In this document: positions 1 through 6,769 of the stretch, piece after piece
How the letters are laid out: every line of letters begins with the position of its first letter
How positions within the stretch are numbered: the stretch's first letter is position 1
Made by a program: the position numbers and the translations under genes
The notes under the pieces: model-generated
The model's input: the letters and a program-made list of their open reading frames with translations, nothing else
Database searches by the model: none
Told to the model about the DNA's origin: nothing
Assembly: GCA_900757415.1 (NCBI GenBank)
Contig: CAAENU010000026.1
Location: forward strand, 1-11,516
Direction: 5' to 3'
Source: an uncultured Oscillospiraceae bacterium
GTDB taxonomy: Bacteria > Bacillota > Clostridia > Oscillospirales > Oscillospiraceae
Length of the DNA stretch: 11,516 nt

Positions 1-140
1 CCGAAAGGGTTTGTTGTCTGTGAATTGCAGGCGGCAAGCCCTTTTGTTTTGCCCTGATTCTGCGGTTGTTGTAGTAATCCAGATATTCGACGAGTTCCTA
101 TTTGAAGTGCTCCATGGACTGAAATTTTTCCAGATATATA
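1..140 (-). mobile_element. IS3-family transposase C-terminal remnant
   Basis: Read on the minus strand, this stretch encodes the end of an IS3-family (IS150/IS3-like) DDE transposase. The residues include EKFQSMEHFK, then a stop, then ELVEYLDYYNNRRIRAKQKG followed by LPPAIHRQQ. The D/E-YIxYYNxxRI...GLPP pattern is the typical end of the IS3 integrase core. An in-frame TAG at 98-100 stands where family members usually have a Gln codon (CAG), so one transition has killed the frame. Nothing recognisable as transposase remains upstream of about position 140, where the sequence becomes the LytTR-type gene in another minus-strand frame. The remnant continues off the left edge. It is a decayed, 5'-truncated insertion and not an active element. 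I see no terminal inverted repeat inside the window. Confidence 0.8.
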
Positions 141-680
141 AGCAGATTGATATATGCCTACCGGCTGGCAGCTCTTGTCAGCCCCTGTAGCATAGAACGA
201 CGGAGAGCCTTCCGGCGTTTGGCGTATGCCATCCAAATGGACAAGAACACAATGGTTTTTGCTTTCCAAATAGATGATGTCACGTTCTTCCTTTTCGTAG
301 TCCGCCAGTATCCCTCTGATGGCTCTCTTTACTTTTTCCTCCTTGCCAGGAATTGCCTTCAAGTACTGCGTCCAAAGGGAACGTGCCGTTTCCCAATAGA
401 GAATATCCCGTACAATGAGAGTGTACCTCGGATCATGTTCAACAAGCGGGAACCGATTATATCCGCAGGATAAACTGCACACTACACTATTGTGGGAATT
501 GCAGTAATTGGGAAAAACAATGCAGTCGAAAGAACTATCTCTGCTGGCATCCAGCAACTGTTCCATATTCCAAAACTCATAAATACGACTGATACGGTCT
601 GAAAGTCCTTTATCATGGTACAATATCGTCTTTATCGCTTCGATAGCAATCCCTTTCGGGTCACAAACTGCGATTATCAT
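1..680 (-). pseudogene. LytTR-type response regulator with degenerate receiver, 3' end replaced by IS3 remnant
   Basis: A minus-strand frame begins at ATG 678-680 and stays open to the left edge (226 codons), although no stop is visible. Residues 1-56 (MIIAVCDPKG...SSFDCIVF) match the start of LytR/AgrA-type receivers, which usually read MIIAICDD...FDLIFLD. The second acidic residue is Pro (CDP), and Pro57-Asn58 occupy the phospho-acceptor Asp position, so phosphorylation is unlikely. Residues from about 125 (ADYEKEERDIIYLESKNHCV) match the first strands of a LytTR DNA-binding domain, whose usual motif is xDIxYIES. The domain should need about 100 residues. Homology fades after about residue 178, where the transposase remnant starts in another frame. 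The rest of the frame is therefore antisense-like filler and the protein lacks half its DNA-binding domain. The ribosome site AAGGTGG sits 6 nt before the ATG, inside a hairpin. I judge it a broken regulator. Family call is moderately sure. Confidence 0.6.
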
Positions 681-683
681 AAA

Positions 684-728
684 AATCCACCTTATCTTAC
701 AAATATTATCCGTAAGATAAGGTGGATT
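684..728 (-). terminator. 17-bp perfect hairpin: operon terminator that also buries the next gene's ribosome site
   Basis: Arms 684-700 and 712-728 are perfectly complementary over 17 bp with an 11-nt loop. On the minus strand the stem begins 4 nt after the TGA of the MacB-like gene (733-735) and is followed by a run of five T (ATTTTTATG). That fits an intrinsic terminator for the permease operon. The 3' arm contains AAGGTGG, the only good Shine-Dalgarno for the LytTR-type gene starting at 680, so the same structure would also block its translation on read-through RNA. The stem is AT-rich, so termination strength is uncertain. Confidence 0.65.
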
Positions 729-732
729 GGTT

Positions 733-1737
733 TCATAAATTTGTGGAGTTTTTTTGCTGCCTGCTGAGCATCAGCTTTCCGGCCGCAGCATTGGCGAGCG
801 TTGCGGCAATGAGAAGCCCCAGCGTGTTCCATTTGGCGAGGACATCCTTGGCACAGGGGTTCAGGGAAAAGCCGGTTTCTATGGCTTTGCCCACTGCGGG
901 CAGCAAGCCGCCCCAGTAGGAAAAGTCGCTCCACCGGGCGGGGGTGATCCAGGGCGGGAGCAACCGTAGCAGGGCGGACAGGACGAGCGCAAGCAGAAAA
1001 GCGCCGCCCAAAACAAACCAGCACGTTTCCTTTGGGCACCCCCTGCGCACCCGGCCGCCCAGGGTGCGGGCGGCGGCCAGCAGCACCAGCCCCGCCGGGC
1101 AGAGGGCATAGGCCGTCAGGGCGGCCATCCAGGGGAAAGGGAAATAGAGGGTCACCTGCTGTGCGATCCCCGCCGCACGCAAAAGTTGCTGCACCGTCTC
1201 CACCGGCGGCGCAGCGTAGCCGCCCCAAAACTCGATGTTGGAAAAGCCATGGTCAAGGCTTTCCCCGCACAGGGCCAGGCTGGCGCTGCTGCGAAAGAGC
1301 CCGCACACGCGGTAGATGTCTCCTTCTATCTCCAATTCCTGCCCCAGCACGTCCTCGCTGCCCCAGAGCTGCCACGCGGCAGCGGTTGAGACCGCGCATT
1401 TGCCATTCTCCTGCGCAGCGGGGAACCGCCCCTCCAGAAGCACGGCAGGATACACCGCGTCATACTCGCCGCAATATAGAATGGCAGTGATCCCGCAGGT
1501 TTCCCAGCGGCTTTCCGCCGATCCCTCTGCCTGGCTCCAAAAAGCGGGAACAAGCGCGCTCGCCCCATCCTCCTGCCGCAAAGCAGACCGCAGCGCTTCC
1601 AGCTGCCGCCCCGTGACCGGCACGTCGGAGCGCACCGAAACCAGCGGATAGGCTGCCCACAGCCTCCCCGCAAACCAAACAGCGATCCCCCAGGAAACCG
1701 CGCATGCCAAAAGCAGCACCGCCTTTCGAATCTTCAT
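733..1737 (-). CDS. MacB-periplasmic-domain-like membrane protein, no FtsX-type core recognised
   Basis: This 334-residue protein begins with one membrane segment (about 6-27) and has an extracytoplasmic domain to about residue 200. Three hydrophobic segments follow near 203-224, 239-263 and 305-325. The external domain carries the signature of MacB/FtsX-type permease periplasmic domains at about 82-147. A xGITAILYCG...YPAVLLEGRFP segment is followed by A-A-A-xLWG, then LGQELEIEGDIYRVCGLF. Such domains belong to transporters that push substrates outward or transmit force through the envelope. The C-terminal part does not obviously match the conserved FtsX core, and no ATPase gene follows. The ATG (1735-1737) overlaps the TGA of the HlyD-like gene in an ATGA, so it is translationally coupled and probably works with that adaptor. 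It is the last gene of the operon. Exact function unknown. Confidence 0.65.
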   Translation of the reverse strand: MKIRKAVLLLACAVSWGIAVWFAGRLWAAYPLVSVRSDVPVTGRQLEALRSALRQEDGASALVPAFWSQAEGSAESRWETCGITAILYCGEYDAVYPAVLLEGRFPAAQENGKCAVSTAAAWQLWGSEDVLGQELEIEGDIYRVCGLFRSSASLALCGESLDHGFSNIEFWGGYAAPPVETVQQLLRAAGIAQQVTLYFPFPWMAALTAYALCPAGLVLLAAARTLGGRVRRGCPKETCWFVLGGAFLLALVLSALLRLLPPWITPARWSDFSYWGGLLPAVGKAIETGFSLNPCAKDVLAKWNTLGLLIAATLANAAAGKLMLSRQQKNSTNL

Positions 1738-3293
1738 CCCGCTGTACGCACACGTGCGCCCTCCTGCAAGCTCTTCGTTGTGGCGGCCACCACCGGCGCA
1801 CCGGTCGTATAATTCCGCAGGGCCGCCAGCTCGTTGTTGCGCTCCACGACCTCCACATAAACCTTGCGCACGATGTTTTGCAGCCCCAAAATAGTGTTGC
1901 GCTCCTCCACCGAATAGACGAAATCCCCGCCGTTATCACTGTGAAGGGCGCTGACCGGCAGGCAGCAGTCATATTCCGTCTCGGAAAGCCGGATTGTGAG
2001 TTCCGCTTTTCCCACCTGCCAATCCGACCCGGTCAGCGCAGCGGAAAGCACCACGCCTCTATCCTGCTGAGAAACGGACGAATTGATTTTCACGCTTTCG
2101 GACTTTGCTCCCTGCATGACCGTCACCGTAACGCCGGCGGTATCCTGCACCGCGTCCTCGGCCTCCAGCGCAAATCGGATCTGATACCCTCTTTCGGGGT
2201 CGGAAATGCTCCCGCCCACCTGGCCGCTGGTCTGCCCCTGCATAAGCTGCAGAGATTCCACGGCACCCGTCTGCGGCGCACAGAAGACGCCCTCCTGCTC
2301 GTCCAATTTTTTCAGCGTCTCCACGCTACTTTCCATTTCCCGGATCTGTTCCGCCAGAACCGTGGCACTGGCCGCATTGGCGGCGGCTGTTTCACTGGCG
2401 GCTTCCACGCTTTTCTCGTAGGCGTGCCGGGCGTCGTTTCGGGCCTGCTCCACCTGTTCGGCGGCCTGCGCAGCCGTGCGAGCCGCTTCTTCCCGTTGGC
2501 TTTGGACGCTTTCCAGCGCTGCGTCCGCCTCGTTGAGCCGGGCTTCCGCTTCGGCCAGTGCCTCCCGGTTTTGCGTTTCCTCTGCCGTAAGCTGCGTCAG
2601 CTCCGCTTCGATCCGGCTGATGATTTCCTCGTCCGGCGATTCTTCCTGCTGCAGCAACTTCCGCTGTGCCTGCTTCTCTGCGATCTCGCGGGCATATTGG
2701 GCGGCCTTTTCCTGCCGTTCGTTCAGTTCGCGCTGCAGGGCATCCCGCTCGCTGCCGGCGTTCGCTTCTTTCTCCTCCCAGGCTGCCGCGCTGTTCTCCG
2801 CTGCCTGGTAGGCGGCCTGCAGGGCCTGCTGGGCTTTTTCCAGATCATAGCTGTCCGCCGCCACCGGTTTGGTAAGCCGGGCATATTCCGTCTGTTTCTG
2901 CGCAAGTTCTGCCTGAAGGCTCCGCAGCTTCTGTTCCACATCCTCCCGGCGGAGGGCCGCTATTTTGTCTCCTTCCTGTACAGCCTCCCCCTCCGAGACA
3001 AAAACCGCCTCCACCAGCAGCCCTTCGGGCAGATAGAACAGGCTGCCCGCCGCCCACTGAATGGTTCCTGTCGCCGTTAGGCTCTGGGTGATGGTATTGG
3101 GCGCCGGCGTGGAGAGCTGCACCTCTGGCAGCAGCGCGCCGGATGTTCCGCGGGCAAGCAGCGTAAAAGCCAGCATCCACAAAAAGAAAAGCGCGATCTG
3201 CCGGGGGCGAATCGAAAACCTGTTTTCCTCCGGCGATACGGCCTGCGGCTGCGCCGGTTCCTGACGAACGGCAGAATCCCTGACGATTTTCAC
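1734..3293 (-). CDS. HlyD/RND-type periplasmic adaptor (membrane fusion protein) with very long coiled coil
   Basis: A 519-residue adaptor. Residues 32-48 form a single membrane anchor after a short cytoplasmic tail. Residues 72-112 are the first half of a lipoyl (biotinyl) domain, with TATGTIQW...VEAVFVSEGEAVQEGDKI. Residues about 116-333 are an Ala/Glu/Gln-rich helical hairpin predicted as coiled coil, and the second lipoyl half follows at about 337-357 (FCAPQTGAVESLQLMQGQ). The rest (about 370-519) should hold the beta-barrel and membrane-proximal domain. The start is GTG at 3291-3293, with AAGGAAGGAG 9 nt before it and 17 nt after the MalG-like stop. The frame is open further upstream, but only inside the MalG-like gene. 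In exporters such adaptors join an inner-membrane pump to the envelope. Here the next gene, overlapping by ATGA, is the MacB-like protein. Its place in an operon with sugar-type import permeases is unusual. Confidence 0.85.
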   Translation of the reverse strand: MKIVRDSAVRQEPAQPQAVSPEENRFSIRPRQIALFFLWMLAFTLLARGTSGALLPEVQLSTPAPNTITQSLTATGTIQWAAGSLFYLPEGLLVEAVFVSEGEAVQEGDKIAALRREDVEQKLRSLQAELAQKQTEYARLTKPVAADSYDLEKAQQALQAAYQAAENSAAAWEEKEANAGSERDALQRELNERQEKAAQYAREIAEKQAQRKLLQQEESPDEEIISRIEAELTQLTAEETQNREALAEAEARLNEADAALESVQSQREEAARTAAQAAEQVEQARNDARHAYEKSVEAASETAAANAASATVLAEQIREMESSVETLKKLDEQEGVFCAPQTGAVESLQLMQGQTSGQVGGSISDPERGYQIRFALEAEDAVQDTAGVTVTVMQGAKSESVKINSSVSQQDRGVVLSAALTGSDWQVGKAELTIRLSETEYDCCLPVSALHSDNGGDFVYSVEERNTILGLQNIVRKVYVEVVERNNELAALRNYTTGAPVVAATTKSLQEGARVRTAG

Positions 3294-3310
3294 AGAAAAT
3301 GTCTCCTTCC

Positions 3311-4165
3311 TTATGCCTTGATGCCTCCGGCCTGGATGCCCAGTTCCAGATAGGTTTGCCCATACAGGAACACCAGCATCGCCGGAATCAGCGAGAGCAG
3401 GCTGGCCGCCATGGCGATCCCCAGGTTGTCTGTCACAATATCGTTCATATACATGGAAAGCGGCCAGTTGGATTGGGATTTCAGAAAGAGCAGCGGCTGC
3501 TCCACCGCGTTCCACCCTTCGATAAAATTCAGCACCAAGGCGGCAAAGATTCCGGCATATCCCAGCGGAACGCCGATCTTCCAAAAGATCTGCCAGGCCG
3601 TTGCGCCGTCCAGCTTGGCCGCCTCGAGGAGTTCATTGGGAACATCCTGAAAGCTGCGGGTCATGATAAAAACCGGGAACGCCGAAAACACCCCTGGCAG
3701 GATGACGGACAGCGGCGTATCGTAGATTCCAAGGCGTGTGGCGATCAGGTAGTTGGGTACCATCAGTACCTGAAAGGGCAGCACCATCAGCGCAATGTAC
3801 CCGAGCAGCAGGAAACGCCTGCCCGCAAAGCGCAGCTTGGCAAACGCCCACGATGCGGGGGCGGCGACCACCAGCTGACCGGCGATCTGTGCAAAGGCCA
3901 GCAGGCAGGTGTTCCAGAAGACCGAAAAAAACTGCGGGGTGTCCAGCAGCAGCTCCGCCAGCGGTTGGAGCGTCGGCCAGGAAGGCAGGATCGTCCACAC
4001 CGCATACCCGCCGTCTGCTGTGTCCAACAGGGCCGGCCCCAGGGCGACTGTCAATTCGTCCGACGCCATCAGCGCACCGCCGACGGTAAACCACAGCGGC
4101 CAAAGGACGGTGAAGGCCAGCAGGCCAAGGATCAGCACCGGCAAAAGAGGCTCCTTTTTTCTCAT
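3311..4165 (-). CDS. Carbohydrate-type ABC transporter permease, MalG family
   Basis: A 284-residue inner-membrane permease of the binding-protein-dependent (MalG-type) importer class, with about six hydrophobic segments, the first near residues 7-30. The cytoplasmic EAA loop that docks the ATPase is clear at about 181-200: EAAKLDGATAWQIFWKIGVP. A large external loop between helices 1 and 2 (about 35-75) is as expected for MalG-type proteins. The start is the ATG at 4163-4165, overlapping the TGA of the MalF-like gene by ATGA. A TTG six codons earlier is in frame but has no advantage. This protein should pair with the MalF-like permease and take substrate from the lipoprotein encoded at 7635-9806. 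The ATPase must come from elsewhere, as with the shared MsmK/MsmX-type ATPases known in Firmicutes. Substrate cannot be read from the sequence. Confidence 0.88.
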   Translation of the reverse strand: MRKKEPLLPVLILGLLAFTVLWPLWFTVGGALMASDELTVALGPALLDTADGGYAVWTILPSWPTLQPLAELLLDTPQFFSVFWNTCLLAFAQIAGQLVVAAPASWAFAKLRFAGRRFLLLGYIALMVLPFQVLMVPNYLIATRLGIYDTPLSVILPGVFSAFPVFIMTRSFQDVPNELLEAAKLDGATAWQIFWKIGVPLGYAGIFAALVLNFIEGWNAVEQPLLFLKSQSNWPLSMYMNDIVTDNLGIAMAASLLSLIPAMLVFLYGQTYLELGIQAGGIKA

Positions 4166-5031
4166 TCCTGCCCACCACCCCAAAAGTGATACAGTAGATA
4201 CACGACGCAGCCAAGCCCCAGCGCCAGCAGCACGGCGGCGGCAGACAGCTTGCCGATGTCCAGCGACAGGAACCAGTTGTTGAAGAGGTGCTGCAGCAGA
4301 TATATGCTTTCCTGCGGGTAGTTGCCTGCCACCAAGTAGGCCTCCCGAAAGACCTTAAAGGAGTTGACCAGGCTCAGTATGGTGGTCAGCACCACCGTTG
4401 GCAGCAGATTGGGCAGCGTGATAAAGACAAAGGTCTGAAAAGGGGTGGCTCCATCCACCGCTGCCGCTTCATACAAGGGCCGGGGGATGGTCTCCAGACC
4501 CGCCAGCCACAGCAGCATATCGTACCCGTTGTTTCGCCAAAGGTAGGTGAAAATCAGCACCCAAAAGGCCGCGCTGCTGCCCATAAAGTCCACGGGCCGG
4601 CACCCCAGCCCCACCAGCAAGCCGTTGACCAGCCCCTTGCCGGAGAAAAGCGCCCTCCATAACACAACGATGCTGGCAACAGGGATCGCATAGGGGAGCA
4701 GGAGGACGCTTTTGAAAAAGACCGCCCGCCGTTTTGCCGCGCCAAGCAGCACCGCACAGAGCAGGCTGACGGCCAGCAGCGCCGGGATGCAGATGCAGAG
4801 AAAGCGGCAGGTGTTGCGGACAGCCAGACGGAACGCAGTATTTTGAAAGAGCGCCCGGTAGTTCCCCCACCCGACGGCCCGGCTGCGCAGCGGGTCCATA
4901 AAGCTGGCCCGAACCGTTTCGGCCAGTGGGAACAGATAGAACAGGCACAGCCCCAACAGGCTGGGCAGCAGAAAAGGCAGTGCCTGCCAGCTCTCCCTCC
5001 GGCGCAGGCCAGTGACCTTTGGCCGTTTCAT
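4162..5031 (-). CDS. Carbohydrate-type ABC transporter permease, MalF family
   Basis: A 289-residue inner-membrane permease, first gene of the operon. It opens with a basic cytoplasmic tail and a helix at about 17-40 ending in FYLFPLAETVRASF, the conserved start of sugar ABC permeases of the UgpA/MsmF type. The EAA loop is at about 188-207 (EAAAVDGATPFQTFVFITLP). The ATG at 5029-5031 is chosen because a near-perfect ribosome site GGGAGGTGA (5037-5045) lies 5 nt upstream. The frame extends to an ATG at 5118, but that region contains the promoter and the ribosome site itself. Transcription should start at about 5046, leaving a leader of only about 15 nt. It forms the heterodimer with the MalG-like protein just downstream. 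No nucleotide-binding subunit is encoded nearby. Confidence 0.88.
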   Translation of the reverse strand: MKRPKVTGLRRRESWQALPFLLPSLLGLCLFYLFPLAETVRASFMDPLRSRAVGWGNYRALFQNTAFRLAVRNTCRFLCICIPALLAVSLLCAVLLGAAKRRAVFFKSVLLLPYAIPVASIVVLWRALFSGKGLVNGLLVGLGCRPVDFMGSSAAFWVLIFTYLWRNNGYDMLLWLAGLETIPRPLYEAAAVDGATPFQTFVFITLPNLLPTVVLTTILSLVNSFKVFREAYLVAGNYPQESIYLLQHLFNNWFLSLDIGKLSAAAVLLALGLGCVVYLLYHFWGGGQE

Positions 5032-5052
5032 CGCCTTCACCTCCCTGCCTAC

Positions 5053-5085
5053 ACTGTAGCACAGGGAACCTGAAAAAAACCTGAA
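5053..5085 (-). promoter_or_regulatory. Regulated promoter of the permease operon: TTCAGG direct repeats plus extended -10
   Basis: On the minus strand, TTCAGG occurs at 5080-5085 and again at 5069-5074 (11 bp apart). After exactly 10 bp comes TACAGT at 5053-5058, preceded by TGC as in an extended -10. No good -35 hexamer exists at 17 bp. Its position is taken by the repeats, the usual layout where a PhoB/OmpR-type regulator activates. The same array with the same spacings precedes the solute-binding lipoprotein gene (7539-7571). Binding by the response regulator encoded at 6738-7424 is inference. Confidence 0.7.
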
Positions 5086-5107
5086 TACCTTTCTGCCAAA
5101 ACAGCTT

Positions 5108-5227
5108 TTAGGTCTCATCCAATTGCGCCAAATGGTCGATTGGTTCGATCTGCGCTTTGATTAATTCTGAATAATACTTCCCAGCTTTCTGCAGTTCCTG
5201 ATGGGAACCGGATTCGACTAATCTGCA
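5108..5227 (-). pseudogene. Fossil C-terminus of an ABCB-type ABC exporter ATPase
   Basis: The minus strand encodes RLVESGSHQELQKAGKYYSE followed by LIKAQIEPIDHLAQLDET and a TAA at 5108-5110. The pattern G/x-R-LVESG-x-H-xEL...YxxLxxxQ is the standard end of the nucleotide-binding domain of ABC exporters with fused membrane domains. The segment continues in frame for a few codons upstream but loses similarity, and no Walker A, signature or Walker B motif is present. It is a leftover of a lost gene and cannot supply the ATPase missing from the permease operon. Its end lies 23 nt upstream of the permease operon's regulator repeats. Confidence 0.75.
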
Positions 5228-5371
5228 TATTGGCGATTCACATCCTATTCCGTAAATTGCCCTTGTTATAGCACGGATTTCATATCAAAGTGCTCATTCG
5301 AGCGAAAACGCGCGTTTCTTTCATCGAAAATCGACGATGCCGACGAGTGATTTCTTGTTCGGTATGTACAC
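5228..5371. other. Intergenic stretch with no recognisable gene
   Basis: Between the exporter fossil and the terminator I find no supported gene. The region is AT-richer than its neighbours and has several stops in all frames. It includes a 12-bp perfect palindrome AAACGCGCGTTT at 5306-5317 with no obvious role. It is probably decayed sequence from the same lost gene or an insertion. Confidence 0.5.
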
Positions 5372-5415
5372 AAAAAGTGCTGTGAGAAAACCAAAAGGCT
5401 CTCACAGCACTTTTT
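5372..5415 (-). terminator. Strong intrinsic terminator after the histidine kinase gene
   Basis: Arms 5372-5387 and 5400-5415 pair perfectly over 16 bp around a 12-nt loop. The GC-rich core GTGCTGTGAGA is flanked by five A on one side and five T on the other, so it can terminate in both directions. It lies 37 nt beyond the end of the kinase gene and separates the regulator operon from the permease operon, which must have its own promoter. Confidence 0.85.
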
Positions 5416-5452
5416 ACAATGATGCGACAAACGGTTGTGGATTCTGCCAATA

Positions 5453-6769
5453 TCACGCCTGTGGGATCGTGACCTGCAGCGTAGCGCCGCCGCCCGGCGT
5501 ATCCCGGATCGTGATGCTGCCGTGATGCAGCGCCACAAGCTTCTGCGCGATGCTCAGGCCCAGACCCAGGCTGGCATCGCCGGTTTGCGGGTCTGCGCGA
5601 TAAAACTTTTGGAAAGCCCGTTCCTTATCCGCAATGCCCGGCCCCGTATCGGCCACCGACAGGCAGACCGTTCGCCCCGCCGCCACGGCGGAAAGTTCGA
5701 TCTGCGTACCGCTGGGGGTGTGCTGAACGGCGTTGGACAACAGAATGGCCATCACCTGCTTCAGCGCGTCCTCGTCTGCCCGAATGGGCGGCAGCGCGCC
5801 GTCCGGCAGGCGGAGGGTCAGCCGGTCACCGGCCTTTGCCGCCACCGGCTGCCATGTCTCGTAAACTTCCCAGAGAAAGGCCTCGGTGTCCAGCTTTGCC
5901 GGCATGATCTGACGGGCAGCGGTCTCCAGACGGGAAAGGGATAGAAGCTCCTGCACCAGCTGCGCCATCCGGTGCGCTTCTGACAGAATGTTGGCGCGGT
6001 ATTTTGCCTCCTCGCCGCCGGAAGGCAGCAGTTCGGCGCTGGTGATGATCACTGCCAGCGGGCTTTTCAACTCGTGGCTGGCCGCCGCCAAAAACTCCCG
6101 CTCCATCCGCTCGGCCCGCCGGGCGGGCTGCATGGCCCAGCCGGTCAGCGCAAAGGCCAGCGCCCCCAAAGCCAGCACGCCGCCCGCCGCCACCGCTACG
6201 TACAACAGTTGCATCCTGCCCCATTCCTGCCGGAAGGTCGCGGCATCCTGAAACAGGTACATCTCGATCCAATTCCCACTGGCCGTGGGGATTGCACAGT
6301 ATTCCGCAAACCAGAGGGCACTCCCGTCCCGCAGGGTGTATGCCTGCCGGACAACCGTTTTGGCCCACAGGCCGTTCTGCCCATCCACGCTTTGCCGCGC
6401 CTCTTCCAGCATTGGTTCGCTGAGAGTGAGCAGCGGTGCGGCATCATCGCCCTGCAGGTAGGGATTCTCGATGGGGGCTCCCTTCTCGAATAAGGCAGGC
6501 ACCAGGCGGTTTTCCACCGCGCTGCTGTAGATTGCCTTATGGTCGATGGTCTGTGTCTCCAGGATCGGCTGTTCCAGGGCGGAACAGAGGGAGGCGAAGG
6601 CCAGCCTATGCTTCTCCTCCAGGGCGTTCTTTCCCTGCCGGGCGGCCACGAAACAGAGGGTAGCCACCACCATGGCGGCAAACAGGATGTTCACCGCTAC
6701 GATCTTCCACCGCAGAACGTCCAACGGCGCGGCCGATTCAGCGGCCTTCTTTTTCTTCCACAAGGGCAT
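5453..6769 (-). CDS. Membrane sensor histidine kinase (PhoR/VanS-like class)
   Basis: A 438-residue kinase. Membrane segments at about 20-43 and 188-212 enclose an external sensor domain of about 145 residues with no family I recognise. The dimerisation box EFLAAASHELKSPL places the phospho-accepting His at about 232. The ATP-binding domain shows the N box (LLSNAVQHTPSG, Asn near 346), G1 (VADTGPGIA), F box (FQKFYRA) and G2 (GLGLSIAQKLV, about 402-412), all intact. ATG 6767-6769 is preferred, with GAGG 8 nt upstream. A GTG three codons earlier is possible. It overlaps the response-regulator gene by 32 nt, so they form a coupled pair. A terminator follows at 5372-5415. The signal is likely the condition in which the neighbouring transporter module is needed, which is inference from position. 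Confidence 0.93.
   Translation of the reverse strand: MPLWKKKKAAESAAPLDVLRWKIVAVNILFAAMVVATLCFVAARQGKNALEEKHRLAFASLCSALEQPILETQTIDHKAIYSSAVENRLVPALFEKGAPIENPYLQGDDAAPLLTLSEPMLEEARQSVDGQNGLWAKTVVRQAYTLRDGSALWFAEYCAIPTASGNWIEMYLFQDAATFRQEWGRMQLLYVAVAAGGVLALGALAFALTGWAMQPARRAERMEREFLAAASHELKSPLAVIITSAELLPSGGEEAKYRANILSEAHRMAQLVQELLSLSRLETAARQIMPAKLDTEAFLWEVYETWQPVAAKAGDRLTLRLPDGALPPIRADEDALKQVMAILLSNAVQHTPSGTQIELSAVAAGRTVCLSVADTGPGIADKERAFQKFYRADPQTGDASLGLGLSIAQKLVALHHGSITIRDTPGGGATLQVTIPQA

Noticed and set aside
147..473. 108-codon plus-strand frame in the left flank
   Set aside because: Antisense to the LytTR-type reading frame, whose minus-strand translation has recognisable motifs; this one has none.
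1704..3080. 458-codon open frame on the plus strand
   Set aside because: Lies fully antisense to the HlyD-like gene; it is Phe/Leu/Arg-rich with low-complexity composition caused by the coiled-coil codons opposite, with no ribosome site or family match.
3294..3584. N-terminal extension of the HlyD-like frame by 97 codons
   Set aside because: It overlaps the MalG-like gene in another frame and has no protein-like composition; the GTG at 3293 follows a strong ribosome site.
3299..4189. 296-codon plus-strand frame opposite the MalG-like gene
   Set aside because: Gln/Arg/His/Gly-rich shadow of a GC-rich membrane-protein gene; no recognisable domain.
5032..5118. Upstream ATG for the MalF-like gene
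   Set aside because: Using it would put the promoter, the TTCAGG repeats and the perfect ribosome site inside the coding region.
5306..5317. 12-bp palindrome AAACGCGCGTTT
   Set aside because: Single short palindrome in non-coding remnant sequence, not near a promoter; kept only as a note.
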